NCBI RefSeq assembly: GCF_028622115.1
Contig: NZ_CP097263.1
Span: forward strand, 4,464,001 to 4,528,000
Length of the DNA stretch: 64,000 nucleotides
Direction of reading: 5' to 3'
DNA from: Kutzneria chonburiensis
GTDB lineage: Bacteria; Actinomycetota; Actinomycetes; Mycobacteriales; Pseudonocardiaceae
Shown: positions 37,032-45,714 of the stretch, piece after piece
How positions within the stretch are numbered: the stretch's first letter is position 1
Layout of the letters: each line of letters opens with the position of its first letter
Made by a program: the position numbers and the translations under genes
The notes under the pieces: generated by a model
Databases searched by the model: none
What the model saw: the letters and a program-made list of their open reading frames with translations, nothing else
Told to the model about the DNA's origin: nothing

Positions 37032-38863
37032 GTGATGTCGATCTGGCGCGGCGCAAGGCCATCGACCACCTGGTGTCCTTGCAGGACAGCGACGGCTGGT
37101 GGAAGGGCGAACTCGAGACCAACGTCACGATGGACGCCGAGGATCTGCTCATGCGGCAGTTCCTCGGCATTCGGGAACCGGTCGGCACGGCCGAGACGGC
37201 CGCGTGGATCCGTTCCCAGCAAAGGGAAGACGGCACCTGGGCCACCTTCTACGGCGGTCCCGGCGAGCTGTCGACGACCGTCGAGGCGTACACCGCGCTG
37301 AAGCTGGCCGGCGACCCGGCCGACGCCGAGCACATGGTGCGGGCCCGGCAGTGGGTGCTGGACCACGGCGGCATCGAGAAGACCCGGGTGTTCACCCGGA
37401 TCTGGCTGGCCCTGTTCGGGGAATGGTCCTGGGACCGGCTGCCGGTGCTGCCGCCGGAGATGATCCTGCTGCCCAAGTGGTTCCCGCTCAACATCTACGA
37501 CTGGGGCTGCTGGGCCCGGCAGACCGTGGTGCCGCTGACCATCGTCGGCTCGATGCGGCCGGTGCGGCCGCTGGGGATCTCGGTCGCCGAGCTGAAGACC
37601 GGCCAGCCGGCCGCGCCGCTGGCGCCGGCGCTGAGCTGGGCCGGCTTCTTCCAGCGCCTGGACAAGGTGCTGCACCTGCACTCTCGGTTGCCGGTGAAAC
37701 CGTTGCGGGAGTTCGCCATCCGCAAGGGCCTGAAGTGGATTCTGGCCCGACAGGAGGCCGACGGTGGGTGGGGCGGCATCCAGCCGCCGTGGGTGTACTC
37801 CATCCTGGCGCTGCACCTGCGCGGCTATCCGCTGGATCATCCGGTGTTGAAGAAGGCTTTTGCCGGCCTGGAGTCGTTCACCATCAAGGAGGACGGGGTC
37901 CGCCGGCTGGAGGCGTGCCAGTCCCCGGTGTGGGACACGGCGTTGGCGGTCACGGCGTTGTTGGACGCCGGCATGCCGCCGGACGATCCCGTGCTGAAGG
38001 AAGCCGGGACCTGGCTGCTGGACGAGGAAGTCACCGTGCGCGGCGACTGGGCCGTGCGCCGGCCGTCGCTGCCGCCGGGCGGGTGGGCGTTCGAGTTCGA
38101 GAACGACAACTACCCGGACGTCGACGACACCGCCGAGATCGTGTTGGCGCTGCGGCGAATGCTGCCGTCCGACGAGCCCGCGGTGCGGCGGGCCGTCGAG
38201 TGGACCATCGGCATGCAGTCGCGTGACGGCGGCTGGGCCGCGTTCGACGCCGACAACACCCGGCGGCTGGCCGAGAAGCTGCCGTTCTGCGACTTCGGGG
38301 CCGTCATCGACCCGCCGTCGGCCGACGTCACCGCGCACGTGGTGGAAATGCTGGCGCACGAGGGGCTTTCCGGGTTGCAGCCGGCGCGGCGGGGCATCAA
38401 GTGGTTGCTGGACAACCAGGAGGCCGACGGTTCGTGGTTCGGCCGCTGGGGAGCGAACCACGTGTACGGCACCGGGGCCGTGGTGCCGGCGCTGATCGCC
38501 GCCGGCCTGCCGACCGTGCACCCGGCGATCCGCCGGTCGGTGAAGTGGTTGGAGCAGCACCAGAACGCCGACGGCGGCTGGGGCGAGGACCTTCGGTCCT
38601 ATCGGGACAAGTCGTGGGTCGGCCGTGGTGATTCCACGGCGTCGCAGACCGCGTGGGCGCTGCTCGCGCTGCTGGCCGCCGGCGAACGCGGCACCGCCAC
38701 CGAGCGCGGGATCCGTTGGCTCGTCGCGACCCAGCGTGATGACGGCACGTGGGACGAGCCGCAGTTCACCGGCACCGGCTTCCCCGGCGACTTCTACATC
38801 AACTATCACCTGTATCGGCTGGTTTTTCCGTTGACCGCGCTGGGTCGGTATCTCGATGGGTGA
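37028..38863 (+). CDS. shc: Squalene-hopene cyclase
   Basis: Membrane-associated class II triterpene cyclase converting squalene to hopene. 611 aa, near the usual 630. The catalytic acid motif DVDDTA is at residues 364-369 (DxDD, with Asp366 the proton donor position), and many QW-type repeats such as QREDGTW, QEADGGWGG, QEADGSWFG, QNADGGWGE and QRDDGTWDE stabilise the alpha-barrel. Start GTG 37028, sharing GTGA with the prenyl synthase gene. Confidence 0.96.
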   Translation: MSDVDLARRKAIDHLVSLQDSDGWWKGELETNVTMDAEDLLMRQFLGIREPVGTAETAAWIRSQQREDGTWATFYGGPGELSTTVEAYTALKLAGDPADAEHMVRARQWVLDHGGIEKTRVFTRIWLALFGEWSWDRLPVLPPEMILLPKWFPLNIYDWGCWARQTVVPLTIVGSMRPVRPLGISVAELKTGQPAAPLAPALSWAGFFQRLDKVLHLHSRLPVKPLREFAIRKGLKWILARQEADGGWGGIQPPWVYSILALHLRGYPLDHPVLKKAFAGLESFTIKEDGVRRLEACQSPVWDTALAVTALLDAGMPPDDPVLKEAGTWLLDEEVTVRGDWAVRRPSLPPGGWAFEFENDNYPDVDDTAEIVLALRRMLPSDEPAVRRAVEWTIGMQSRDGGWAAFDADNTRRLAEKLPFCDFGAVIDPPSADVTAHVVEMLAHEGLSGLQPARRGIKWLLDNQEADGSWFGRWGANHVYGTGAVVPALIAAGLPTVHPAIRRSVKWLEQHQNADGGWGEDLRSYRDKSWVGRGDSTASQTAWALLALLAAGERGTATERGIRWLVATQRDDGTWDEPQFTGTGFPGDFYINYHLYRLVFPLTALGRYLDG

Positions 38864-39392
38864 TCTCGTCGTCGTCACCGCGCTGCGGATCGAGCGGTTC
38901 GCGCTGCGGCGCGGACTGGGCGACGTGCCGGTGATCGCGGTCGGGCTGGGTGTTCGGCACCCGTCCCGGCTCTCGCTGCCGCCCGGCGCCTGTCTTGTCG
39001 TCGCCGGGGTCGGCGGCGCGCTGGTCGACGGGATCGCCCCCGGCGACCTGGTCGTCGATGATCTCTCGCTGGCCATGTCGTTGCGGGCCAACGGCTTCCC
39101 CGTGCACCACGGGGAGGTCGCGCTGAGCGACCACCTGGTCGGCCCGTCGGAACGCTCGGAACTCGCACTGCACACCGGCGCGCTGGCCGTGGACATGGAG
39201 TCCGCCCGCGTGCTCGCACTCGCCGGCGACCGCCCGCACGCCGTGGTGCGCGCGATCGTCGACACGCCGTCCCGGGCACTGCTCGGGCCGGCGACCCTCG
39301 GCGGTGGCGTCGCTGCGCTGCGCCGCCTCGCCGCAATCGGCCCGGTGTTGCGACACTGGGCGGAATCGCAAGTGAAAGAGGTCCAACAGTGA
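38856..39392 (+). CDS. hpnG: Hopanoid-associated nucleosidase/phosphorylase HpnG
   Basis: 178-aa member of the purine nucleoside phosphorylase/5'-methylthioadenosine nucleosidase superfamily. In other bacteria HpnG removes adenine from adenosylhopane to give ribosylhopane. Visible: VVAGVGGALVDGIAPGDLVV and ALAVDMESARVLALAG (the VDMES substrate-binding segment of the superfamily). Shorter than most homologues (about 210-240 aa), with the N-terminal part compact. Overlaps shc by 8 bp and hpnH by 4 bp. Confidence 0.87.
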   Translation: MGDLVVVTALRIERFALRRGLGDVPVIAVGLGVRHPSRLSLPPGACLVVAGVGGALVDGIAPGDLVVDDLSLAMSLRANGFPVHHGEVALSDHLVGPSERSELALHTGALAVDMESARVLALAGDRPHAVVRAIVDTPSRALLGPATLGGGVAALRRLAAIGPVLRHWAESQVKEVQQ

Positions 39393-40399
39393 ACATGCCG
39401 TTGCACCAGAGCCTGCGGATCGCCGGCTATCTGCTCGGGCAGAAGCTGCGCCGGCGCGAGAAGTTCCCGCTCATCGTGGAGCTGGAGCCGCTGTTCGCCT
39501 GCAACCTCAAATGCGCCGGCTGCGGCAAGATCCAGCAACCGCACGACCTGCTGCGCCAGCGCATGCCGGTCGAACGCGCGGTCAACGCCATCGAGGAGTG
39601 CGGCGCCCCGATGGTCTCCATCGCCGGCGGCGAGCCGCTGATGCACCCGCAGATCGACGAGATCGTCAACGAGCTGGTGCGGCGCAAGAAGTACGTCTTC
39701 CTGTGCACCAACGCCGTGCTGCTGCGCAAGCGGATCGACAAGTTCGACTTCAAGCCGTCCAAGTACTTCGCCTTCGCCGTGCACATCGACGGGTTGAAGG
39801 AACGCCACGACCTGTCCGTCGACAAGGACGGCGTGTTCGACGAGGCCGTTGAGGCCGTGAAGGAGCTCCAGAAGCGCGGGTTCCGGGTCACCACCAACAC
39901 CACGTTCTTCAACACCGACACGCCGCAGACCGTCATCGAGGTGCTCGACTACCTCAACGACGACCTCAAGGTCAGCGAGATGATGATCTCACCGGCCTAC
40001 GCCTACGAGAAGGCGCCCGACCAGGAGCACTTCCTCGGCGTGCAGGAGACGCGGGAGCTGTTCCGCAAGGCCTTCGCCGACGGCCGGCGCAAGCGGTGGC
40101 GTCTCAACCACTCCCCGCTGTTCCTCGACTTCCTCGAGGGCAAGATCGACTTCTCGTGCACCGCGTGGGGCATTCCGTCGTATTCGCTGTTGGGGTGGCA
40201 GAAGCCGTGCTACCTGATGTCCGACGGGTACGCCAAGACGTACCGGGAGCTCATCGACGAGACCGATTGGGACGCCTACGGCCGGGGCAAGGATCCGCGC
40301 TGCGCCAACTGCATGGCGCACTGCGGCTACGAGCCCACCGCCGTGTTGGCCACGCTCGGTTCGCTCAAGCAGTCCTTGCGCGCCGCAGTCGGTCGGTGA
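39389..40399 (+). CDS. hpnH: Radical SAM hopanoid synthase HpnH (adenosylhopane synthase)
   Basis: 336-aa radical SAM enzyme that adds a 5'-deoxyadenosyl group to hopene, giving adenosylhopane. The 4Fe-4S motif is C38-NLK-C42-AG-C45 (CxxxCxxC), followed by SIAGGEPLMHP. A Cys-rich C-terminal tail (RCANCMAHCGYEP) is typical of HpnH. GTG start shared with hpnG. Last gene of the locus; its end overlaps the convergent TPR gene by 35 bp, so no room is left for hpnO or isoprenoid genes here. Confidence 0.95.
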   Translation: MNMPLHQSLRIAGYLLGQKLRRREKFPLIVELEPLFACNLKCAGCGKIQQPHDLLRQRMPVERAVNAIEECGAPMVSIAGGEPLMHPQIDEIVNELVRRKKYVFLCTNAVLLRKRIDKFDFKPSKYFAFAVHIDGLKERHDLSVDKDGVFDEAVEAVKELQKRGFRVTTNTTFFNTDTPQTVIEVLDYLNDDLKVSEMMISPAYAYEKAPDQEHFLGVQETRELFRKAFADGRRKRWRLNHSPLFLDFLEGKIDFSCTAWGIPSYSLLGWQKPCYLMSDGYAKTYRELIDETDWDAYGRGKDPRCANCMAHCGYEPTAVLATLGSLKQSLRAAVGR

Positions 40400-41372
40400 C
40401 GAAGTAGGCCACGGTCGCCAGGATGCCGGCGGTGAGGAGGTAGACCGGCATCCAGGCGGCCGTGAGGGCCGCCGCGATGAAGACCATTGTGGACAGTACC
40501 GTCGGGGTGTAGCGGCGGTCGTTGCGGATCAGGCCGCGCAGGTGGGCGCGGACCGGTTTGGCCAGGCGGGTGACCAGTCTGATCACCATCACCAGCCAGA
40601 GGATGGAAAGCAGGGCCGCTATCGCCTCCGGGAAGGCGTGGCCCCCTTCGGAAGTCACCGTCACGAAGCCGACGCCGATGAACACCGTCTGCGACGCCAG
40701 CCTCGCGCCCCTCAGGACTCTTCGGCAGACCAGGTCGATGTTGTCACGGGCCACCTGGAGCCTCGGGTTCTCCGCCAGCGCCGCCGCGAAGCCCGCCGTC
40801 GCCGCTTCGAGGTTGTTGCCCCTCAGCTCGATCGTCGCCAGGTTGTTGCGGGCGGCGGCGTTCTCCGGGTCCAGCCTCAGCGCCTCGCGGTAGTTCCTTT
40901 CCGCCTCAGGCAGATTCCCTTTCGCTCCATTGAGGACACCCCGGGTCAGGTGCGCCTCCGCTTGCAGCGGCGCCAGCTCCACCGCGCGGTCCGCCGCCTC
41001 CGTCGCTTCCGTATAGTACTTGTCCAGCAACGGGATCAGCGTTGTCACCAGGACCACGTACTGCTGCCACTGGTGTGGCGCCAGCCTGGTTGCCTCCCTG
41101 GCCGAGGCGATCGCCTCTTCGTGCCGCTTCAGCTTGTGCAGCGCCAGCGCTTGCAGCCGGTGCGCCCATTCACTGTCCGGATTGGACGCCAGCGCCTGAC
41201 TCGCCGCATACCGCATCGCCTGGACGTCGCCCGTCTTCTGCTCGCACTGCGCCAGCAGGCACCAGGCCTCCACCGATGCCGGGTCTTCCGCCAGGGCCTT
41301 GGCCAGTTCTTCCCTGGCTTGCTCGTGGCGGCCCAGATCGATCAGCGTGCGGGCCCGGCCGATGCTGTCCAT
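40365..41372 (-). CDS. TPR-repeat membrane protein
   Basis: 335 aa. Residues 1-215 consist of about six tetratricopeptide repeats (for example ARTLIDLGRHEQAREELAKAL, and later GNLPEAERNYREALRLDPENAAARNNLA). The C-terminal 120 residues contain three to four hydrophobic segments (about 230-265 and 290-325), so the TPR part is probably tethered to the membrane. The start lies one base past the stop of the AAA ATPase gene, so the two are one operon and probably one complex. Codon use is atypical, like its partner. Confidence 0.82.
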   Translation of the reverse strand: MDSIGRARTLIDLGRHEQAREELAKALAEDPASVEAWCLLAQCEQKTGDVQAMRYAASQALASNPDSEWAHRLQALALHKLKRHEEAIASAREATRLAPHQWQQYVVLVTTLIPLLDKYYTEATEAADRAVELAPLQAEAHLTRGVLNGAKGNLPEAERNYREALRLDPENAAARNNLATIELRGNNLEAATAGFAAALAENPRLQVARDNIDLVCRRVLRGARLASQTVFIGVGFVTVTSEGGHAFPEAIAALLSILWLVMVIRLVTRLAKPVRAHLRGLIRNDRRYTPTVLSTMVFIAAALTAAWMPVYLLTAGILATVAYFVTDRLRRARTA

Positions 41373-41373
41373 G

Positions 41374-42684
41374 TCAGGCCAGCCGGTGCTTCTTCAGGTA
41401 GGCCAGCAGGTCGTCGTACATGCCGCCTTCGTTGGCGAACATCGCCACGTTCCTGGCCGCCGCAAACCATGGCCCCGTAGACGGTCTGACCTCCCTCAGC
41501 GCTTCTTCCAGATCCTTCGCGCCGATCATCCTCGTCCGCCCGGTCTTCACGGAGTCCAGCAGCGCCTTCTCCGCCGCCACATCGCAGGCGTGCGCCAGAT
41601 CCGCCCCCGAGTACCCGTCCGTCTTCTTCGCCAGCTTCGCGATGTCGATCCCTCGCGCGTGCCTGTCCTTCAGGTGGTATTCCAGAATCGCTTGCCTGGC
41701 TTCGCCATCCGGCGGCAGCACCAGCAGCGTCCGATCGAACCTGCCCGGCCTCTTCAGCGCCGTGTCCACGTCCCAGGGGTGATTCGTCGCCGCCAGCACG
41801 AAGACCCCTTCGTTGCTGTCCCTGACGTCGTCCAGCTCCACCAGCAGCTGGTTCACCGTCCCCCGCATGGCGGACGACCTCAGCTGACTCCGCTTCTGCC
41901 CCAGCGCGTCCACTTCATCCAGGAACAGCACGCAGGGCGCATTCCTCCTGGCCAGCTCGAACACTTCGTGCAGGTTCCGCTCCGACTGCCCGATGTACAT
42001 GTCCAGCACATCCGACAACGTCACCGCGATGAACTTCGCCCCCAGCTCCCCCGCCACCGCCTTCGCGATGAACGTCTTCCCACACCCCGGCGGCCCGTAC
42101 AGCATCAGGCCGCCTTTCATGCCCTTCCCGTACAGCCTCCGCAGCTCCGGATTCCGCATAGGTGCCAGAAAGGCCGCTTCCAGCCTCTCTTTCACCGCTT
42201 TCAGGCCACCCACGTCTTTCAACGTGATCCGGCCTTCTTCAACGTCCAGAAACCCCAGCTGCTCTTCGGCCGCCGCCCAGTCGAACACCACTTCCCCCAC
42301 ACGTTCCGCGTTCGCGGGGTCGTGCTCTTCCCTCGGCTCCACCGCCTTCGGCTCCGGCTCCGCATTCGCCACGGACGGCTCCGCCTCTCGGGTCGGCTCC
42401 GCGTCCGACTTCAGCTCCGCCGCGCGCTCCGGCTCCGCCTCCGCTCGCAGCTCCGCTTTCGTCGGCTCGCTCCGCACCCCCGGCGTCCCCAGCGCCCGCC
42501 CCAGCACATCCCTGGCCGCTCCCGACGTCGGCTCGTACCCCAGCGCCTCCGCCGCCTGCTCCGCCGCCCCTTCGGTGTCCCCCACCACCAGCAGCAGCTC
42601 CGCCAGATGCAGCCGCAGCGTCACATCTCCCGGCACCGCCGCCACCGCCGCACGCAGACTCCGGATCAACGGCGTGTCCGACAC
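41374..42684 (-). CDS. CDC48-like AAA ATPase with N-terminal TPR-like segment
   Basis: 436 aa. Residues 1-65 look like one or two TPR-like helical pairs. Residues 71-128 are a low-complexity acidic linker rich in Ala-Glu-Pro. The AAA core follows: Walker A GPPGCGKT at 197-204, Walker B VLFLDE at 252-257, second region of homology with RPGRFDR near 312-318. Single AAA domain, so probably a hexameric unfoldase or remodeller. AGG and A/T-ending codons are unusually frequent for this window (for example AGG AGG AAT around residues 246-248). Coupled to the membrane TPR gene. Confidence 0.88.
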   Translation of the reverse strand: MSDTPLIRSLRAAVAAVPGDVTLRLHLAELLLVVGDTEGAAEQAAEALGYEPTSGAARDVLGRALGTPGVRSEPTKAELRAEAEPERAAELKSDAEPTREAEPSVANAEPEPKAVEPREEHDPANAERVGEVVFDWAAAEEQLGFLDVEEGRITLKDVGGLKAVKERLEAAFLAPMRNPELRRLYGKGMKGGLMLYGPPGCGKTFIAKAVAGELGAKFIAVTLSDVLDMYIGQSERNLHEVFELARRNAPCVLFLDEVDALGQKRSQLRSSAMRGTVNQLLVELDDVRDSNEGVFVLAATNHPWDVDTALKRPGRFDRTLLVLPPDGEARQAILEYHLKDRHARGIDIAKLAKKTDGYSGADLAHACDVAAEKALLDSVKTGRTRMIGAKDLEEALREVRPSTGPWFAAARNVAMFANEGGMYDDLLAYLKKHRLA

Positions 42685-42787
42685 TCGGGCCCTCCCCTAC
42701 ACCAGGATCCCGCTAGTCTATCCCGCCGATCACCGCAAGGGGCCTCCCCCGATTGCGACGCAAGGCCGAAAACCCCCAATTCGCCAC

Positions 42788-43489
42788 TCAGGCTCGGCCG
42801 AAGCAGACACAGGGCGATTCTTCGTTCGTCCACCGCGCACACGCGAGACTGTCGACCATCCCACGGTCGAACTTGATGCGCGCCCCGTCCGGCAAGTCCG
42901 ACAATTCGTTCGCAAGCCTGCCCATGTACCTCATAGCCACCGCCGCCTCCACCGACACCATGTTGTCGGCCACGAACTCACCGCCCAGCACAAACGGGAT
43001 ACGCGGAACAAGTCGGTGACCGACAGGAAGCGCGCCATGAGCCTGCTGCCACGCATGAGCAACCGAGTATCCGGTGACAAAGTCGTATTGATCAAGAACC
43101 TCAGCCGCCCAGCCTCCCACGCCCTCAGCAAAGGGTGACAGTTCCGCGGTCTCAGGATTGAAGGTGTAGACCGTGGACCCGACGAGCACGAACTGGCCAC
43201 CAAAGACGTCTTCCGCAAAGAAACGACCATCGGTCACCAGGCCACCGTAGGCCCGCTTCCACAGACCGCCGTCGTTCCACTCCTCGATCGAACGCCCCGG
43301 AGCCGAACTGTCCCCGGACGCATAAACGTGCAACGCGGACTCAAACGCATAGAACCCGTTCTTGCGCAGGAGCAGTCCGTCGAGCGACCAAGCACCACTG
43401 TCGCCCGCCGCTGGCCCTGGCGGCTCGACGGACGACAGCGCGTCACCACCGATCGACAGCAGCTTCTCCACGGCATCCGAATACGGCAA
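42788..43489 (-). CDS. SMI1/KNR4 (SUKH)-like protein
   Basis: About 233 aa. Motifs such as RKNGFYAFESALHVYASG, WNDGGLWKRAYGGL, FFAEDVFGGQFVL and LPVGHRLVPRIPFVLGG resemble SUKH-family proteins, known as immunity proteins of polymorphic toxins but also found alone. There is no ATG: TTG 43489 with AAGGTGGGG upstream is my choice, GTG 43471 is an alternative. No toxin gene is recognisable next to it; its upstream neighbour is an unknown 132-aa gene. Confidence 0.6.
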   Translation of the reverse strand: MPYSDAVEKLLSIGGDALSSVEPPGPAAGDSGAWSLDGLLLRKNGFYAFESALHVYASGDSSAPGRSIEEWNDGGLWKRAYGGLVTDGRFFAEDVFGGQFVLVGSTVYTFNPETAELSPFAEGVGGWAAEVLDQYDFVTGYSVAHAWQQAHGALPVGHRLVPRIPFVLGGEFVADNMVSVEAAVAMRYMGRLANELSDLPDGARIKFDRGMVDSLACARWTNEESPCVCFGRA

Positions 43490-43551
43490 GTCACCCCACC
43501 TTCGATGACATGAACTACTCCACCGGCCCGGGTGGTCAGGTGGGCTGCCGG

Positions 43552-43950
43552 CTAAGCCGACTCGAGGCCCAGGGCCAGGCGGATCAGGGGCAGGTCGATT
43601 TTCGGCACGGTCAGCTCGTAGTCGTTCTCGCCGGCGGAAAGCAGGCATTTGGCGAAGCTGGCGCCGAAGGGGAGCTTGCCGCCGGTCTCGTTGAGCTCGA
43701 AGGGCCCGGTCAAGACCTGCACTCCGGCCCGGCCTTTCCAGGTGATCGGCTCGCCGGGAACCAGGTTCAGGAGTCCACGGGTGAGGGTCAGCGGAGTGCC
43801 GACGGCCTCGACGGGACGCAAGAAGCTGATCACCTTGAATCCGGCCCCGTTGCGGTACTCGTCGAGGTCGAGTTCCGACTTCGACTTCCGCAGCACGAAT
43901 CGGGCCACGGGGGTGTAGGTACCGGTCGAACGACGAACGCGCGCAGTCAC
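43552..43950 (-). CDS. Hypothetical protein (132 aa)
   Basis: Not recognised. Mixed alpha/beta composition without signal peptide or membrane segments; the C-terminus ends in YELTVPKIDLPLIRLALGLESA. GTG 43950 is preceded by GGAG at a suitable distance. The frame is open much further upstream, but that part is low-complexity readthrough of the SDR region. 62 bp upstream of the SUKH-like gene on the same strand, so the pair may be co-expressed. Confidence 0.6.
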   Translation of the reverse strand: MTARVRRSTGTYTPVARFVLRKSKSELDLDEYRNGAGFKVISFLRPVEAVGTPLTLTRGLLNLVPGEPITWKGRAGVQVLTGPFELNETGGKLPFGASFAKCLLSAGENDYELTVPKIDLPLIRLALGLESA

Positions 43951-44090
43951 GAACTCAACTCCACTTTCGAGAGATCCCCCCTTGCGCGCGGACACGGCGC
44001 AAGCCAGGGGTGAGGCTGCCGGAGGGGAGTGACCGGAGGAAAGAGGCCGAAAGGCGCAATCTGGCGAACCAATCGGGCAATCGGGATGGA

Positions 44091-44795
44091 TCAGCCGAAA
44101 CGGCGTTGGAAGACGCGGACGACGGAGGGGAGGAAGCCGTTGAGGCGGGCGGGGAAGCGGAGCCAGGAGGGGACGAAGATCTCGGGGCGGTTGTGCTCGA
44201 TGGCGGAGACGAGGGCCTCGGCGACGGTGACGGGAGGGAGGGGGCGGGGGCGGCGGCGGGTGTAAGGGGTGCCGCGGCGGTCGAAGAAGGGGGTGTCGAT
44301 GACGCCGGGGTGGACGACGGTGACGCCCATGGCGGGGACCTCCAGGCGGAGGGCGTCGGCGAAAGTGCGGAGGGCGGCCTTGGTGGCGGAATAGACGGCC
44401 TCGTCGGCTACGCCCATGGCGCCGGCGATGGAGGAGACGAGGACGATGTGCCCGCGGCGGCGGGAAATCATGCCGGGGAGGAGGGCGCGGGCGAGCTCGA
44501 GCTGGGACACGACGTTGACGGTGAAGAGCTCCGCGATACGGCCGGGGGGCATGGCGGCGAAAGGGCCGGCGTGGCCGAGGCCGGCGTTGAGGACCAGGAG
44601 GTCGACGTCGCCGGCCCAAGAGGCCAAGGCGGAAACGTCGATGGCGAGGTCGCAGGCGAAGGAGGAAGGGCCGGTGATGGTGCGGGCGGTGCGGAGAACG
44701 GTGGCGCCCTTGGCGGCGAGGACGTCGGAGGTGGCGGCGCCGATGCCGGAAGAAGCGCCGGTGACGAGGGCACGCAGGCCGGTCACGGAAGGCAT
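44091..44795 (-). CDS. Short-chain dehydrogenase/reductase
   Basis: 234-aa SDR. TGASSGIG cofactor motif near residue 13, NAGLGHAGPF (NAG motif), catalytic Ser in VSSIAGAMG and YSATK (YxxxK). After HPGVIDTPF the C-terminal part is basic and hydrophobic (TRRRPRPLPP, SWLRFPARLNGFLPSVVRVFQRRFG), as in membrane-associated SDRs that act on lipids. Lies 55 bp after the DMT transporter on the same strand, probably last gene of the glycosyltransferase-acyltransferase operon. Confidence 0.88.
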   Translation of the reverse strand: MPSVTGLRALVTGASSGIGAATSDVLAAKGATVLRTARTITGPSSFACDLAIDVSALASWAGDVDLLVLNAGLGHAGPFAAMPPGRIAELFTVNVVSQLELARALLPGMISRRRGHIVLVSSIAGAMGVADEAVYSATKAALRTFADALRLEVPAMGVTVVHPGVIDTPFFDRRGTPYTRRRPRPLPPVTVAEALVSAIEHNRPEIFVPSWLRFPARLNGFLPSVVRVFQRRFG

Positions 44796-44850
44796 GCGGC
44801 CTCCGAGCGAAGCATGAAGGTCTCCTCGGCAGGGTGGGCGGGAATCCCGG

Positions 44851-45714
44851 TCACCGCTGGCATTCGGGCTCCTTGGCGGCGGTCATGGGGGCACGGCGGC
44901 TGAGGACGAAGACGCCGCCGGACAAGGCCGCAAGAGCGAGAACCTGGCCGATGACGGGGCCGACGCCGGAGCGGAGGGACTCGTCGAGCCAGAGGATGCC
45001 GATGCCGATGCCCACCAGGGGGTCGAGGATGGTGATGACGGCGAGGGCGGGGGCAAGGGCGCGCTCGGCCTGGAAGGCGTTCTGGCTCAAGAGGAAACCG
45101 ACGGGGCCGCAGACGGCGACCGCATAGATGGGCCAATGGGTGAGCATGACGAGAATGCCCTGGGACAGCTCCTCGGCGGCGAGCTTGGCGAGACCGGCGC
45201 TGACGCCGTAGAGAACGCCGGCGGCGACGGCGAGGGCGAGGGCACGGGTGTTGCCGGGGCGGCGGGCGGCGACGACGAGGCAGATGGCCAACAGGGCGAA
45301 AAGGCCGATGGCCAAAGGCAGAACGGCGCCGAGGGTCATCTCCTGGCTGTCGCCGGTGGGCTGGGCGACCAAAAGGAACGCGGCCAGGCCGAAAACGCAG
45401 AGGCCGGCGCCGAGCAGGACTATGCGGTCGAAAGAGCCGGAGAACAGGACGCCGAACAGCAAACCGGTGACGAGCAGGGGCTGGACCAGAACCAACGGGC
45501 CGGTGGTGAGGGCGACCCACTGGAGGATCACGCCGAAAGCGTTGGCGACCAAGGAAAGCAGCCACACGCGCTGCTGAGCGAGGTCGACGAGCAGCCCGGG
45601 CTGCAACGCCTCCCGCCGCCGCACCTGCTGGGTCGCCCGGTGCTGGAGGGCACTGGTCAGCCCGAAGAAGGCGGCGCCACCGACAGCGGCGGGCACGGCG
45701 ACGAGGAGATTCAT
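44851..45714 (-). CDS. DMT-superfamily membrane transporter (EamA-like)
   Basis: 287 aa with about nine to ten hydrophobic segments. Internal duplication typical of EamA/DMT proteins is suggested by the two similar halves (about 1-135 and 145-275). The cytoplasmic tail ends RRAPMTAAKEPECQR. ATGA overlap with the fused glycosyltransferase-acyltransferase gene implies coupled translation, so it may export or flip the product (inference). Confidence 0.82.
   Translation of the reverse strand: MNLLVAVPAAVGGAAFFGLTSALQHRATQQVRRREALQPGLLVDLAQQRVWLLSLVANAFGVILQWVALTTGPLVLVQPLLVTGLLFGVLFSGSFDRIVLLGAGLCVFGLAAFLLVAQPTGDSQEMTLGAVLPLAIGLFALLAICLVVAARRPGNTRALALAVAAGVLYGVSAGLAKLAAEELSQGILVMLTHWPIYAVAVCGPVGFLLSQNAFQAERALAPALAVITILDPLVGIGIGILWLDESLRSGVGPVIGQVLALAALSGGVFVLSRRAPMTAAKEPECQR

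Noticed and set aside
36824-39808. 994-codon minus-strand open frame across shc
   Set aside because: The plus strand encodes the polyprenyl synthase end, squalene-hopene cyclase, HpnG and HpnH with intact motifs; the antisense frame has no domain.
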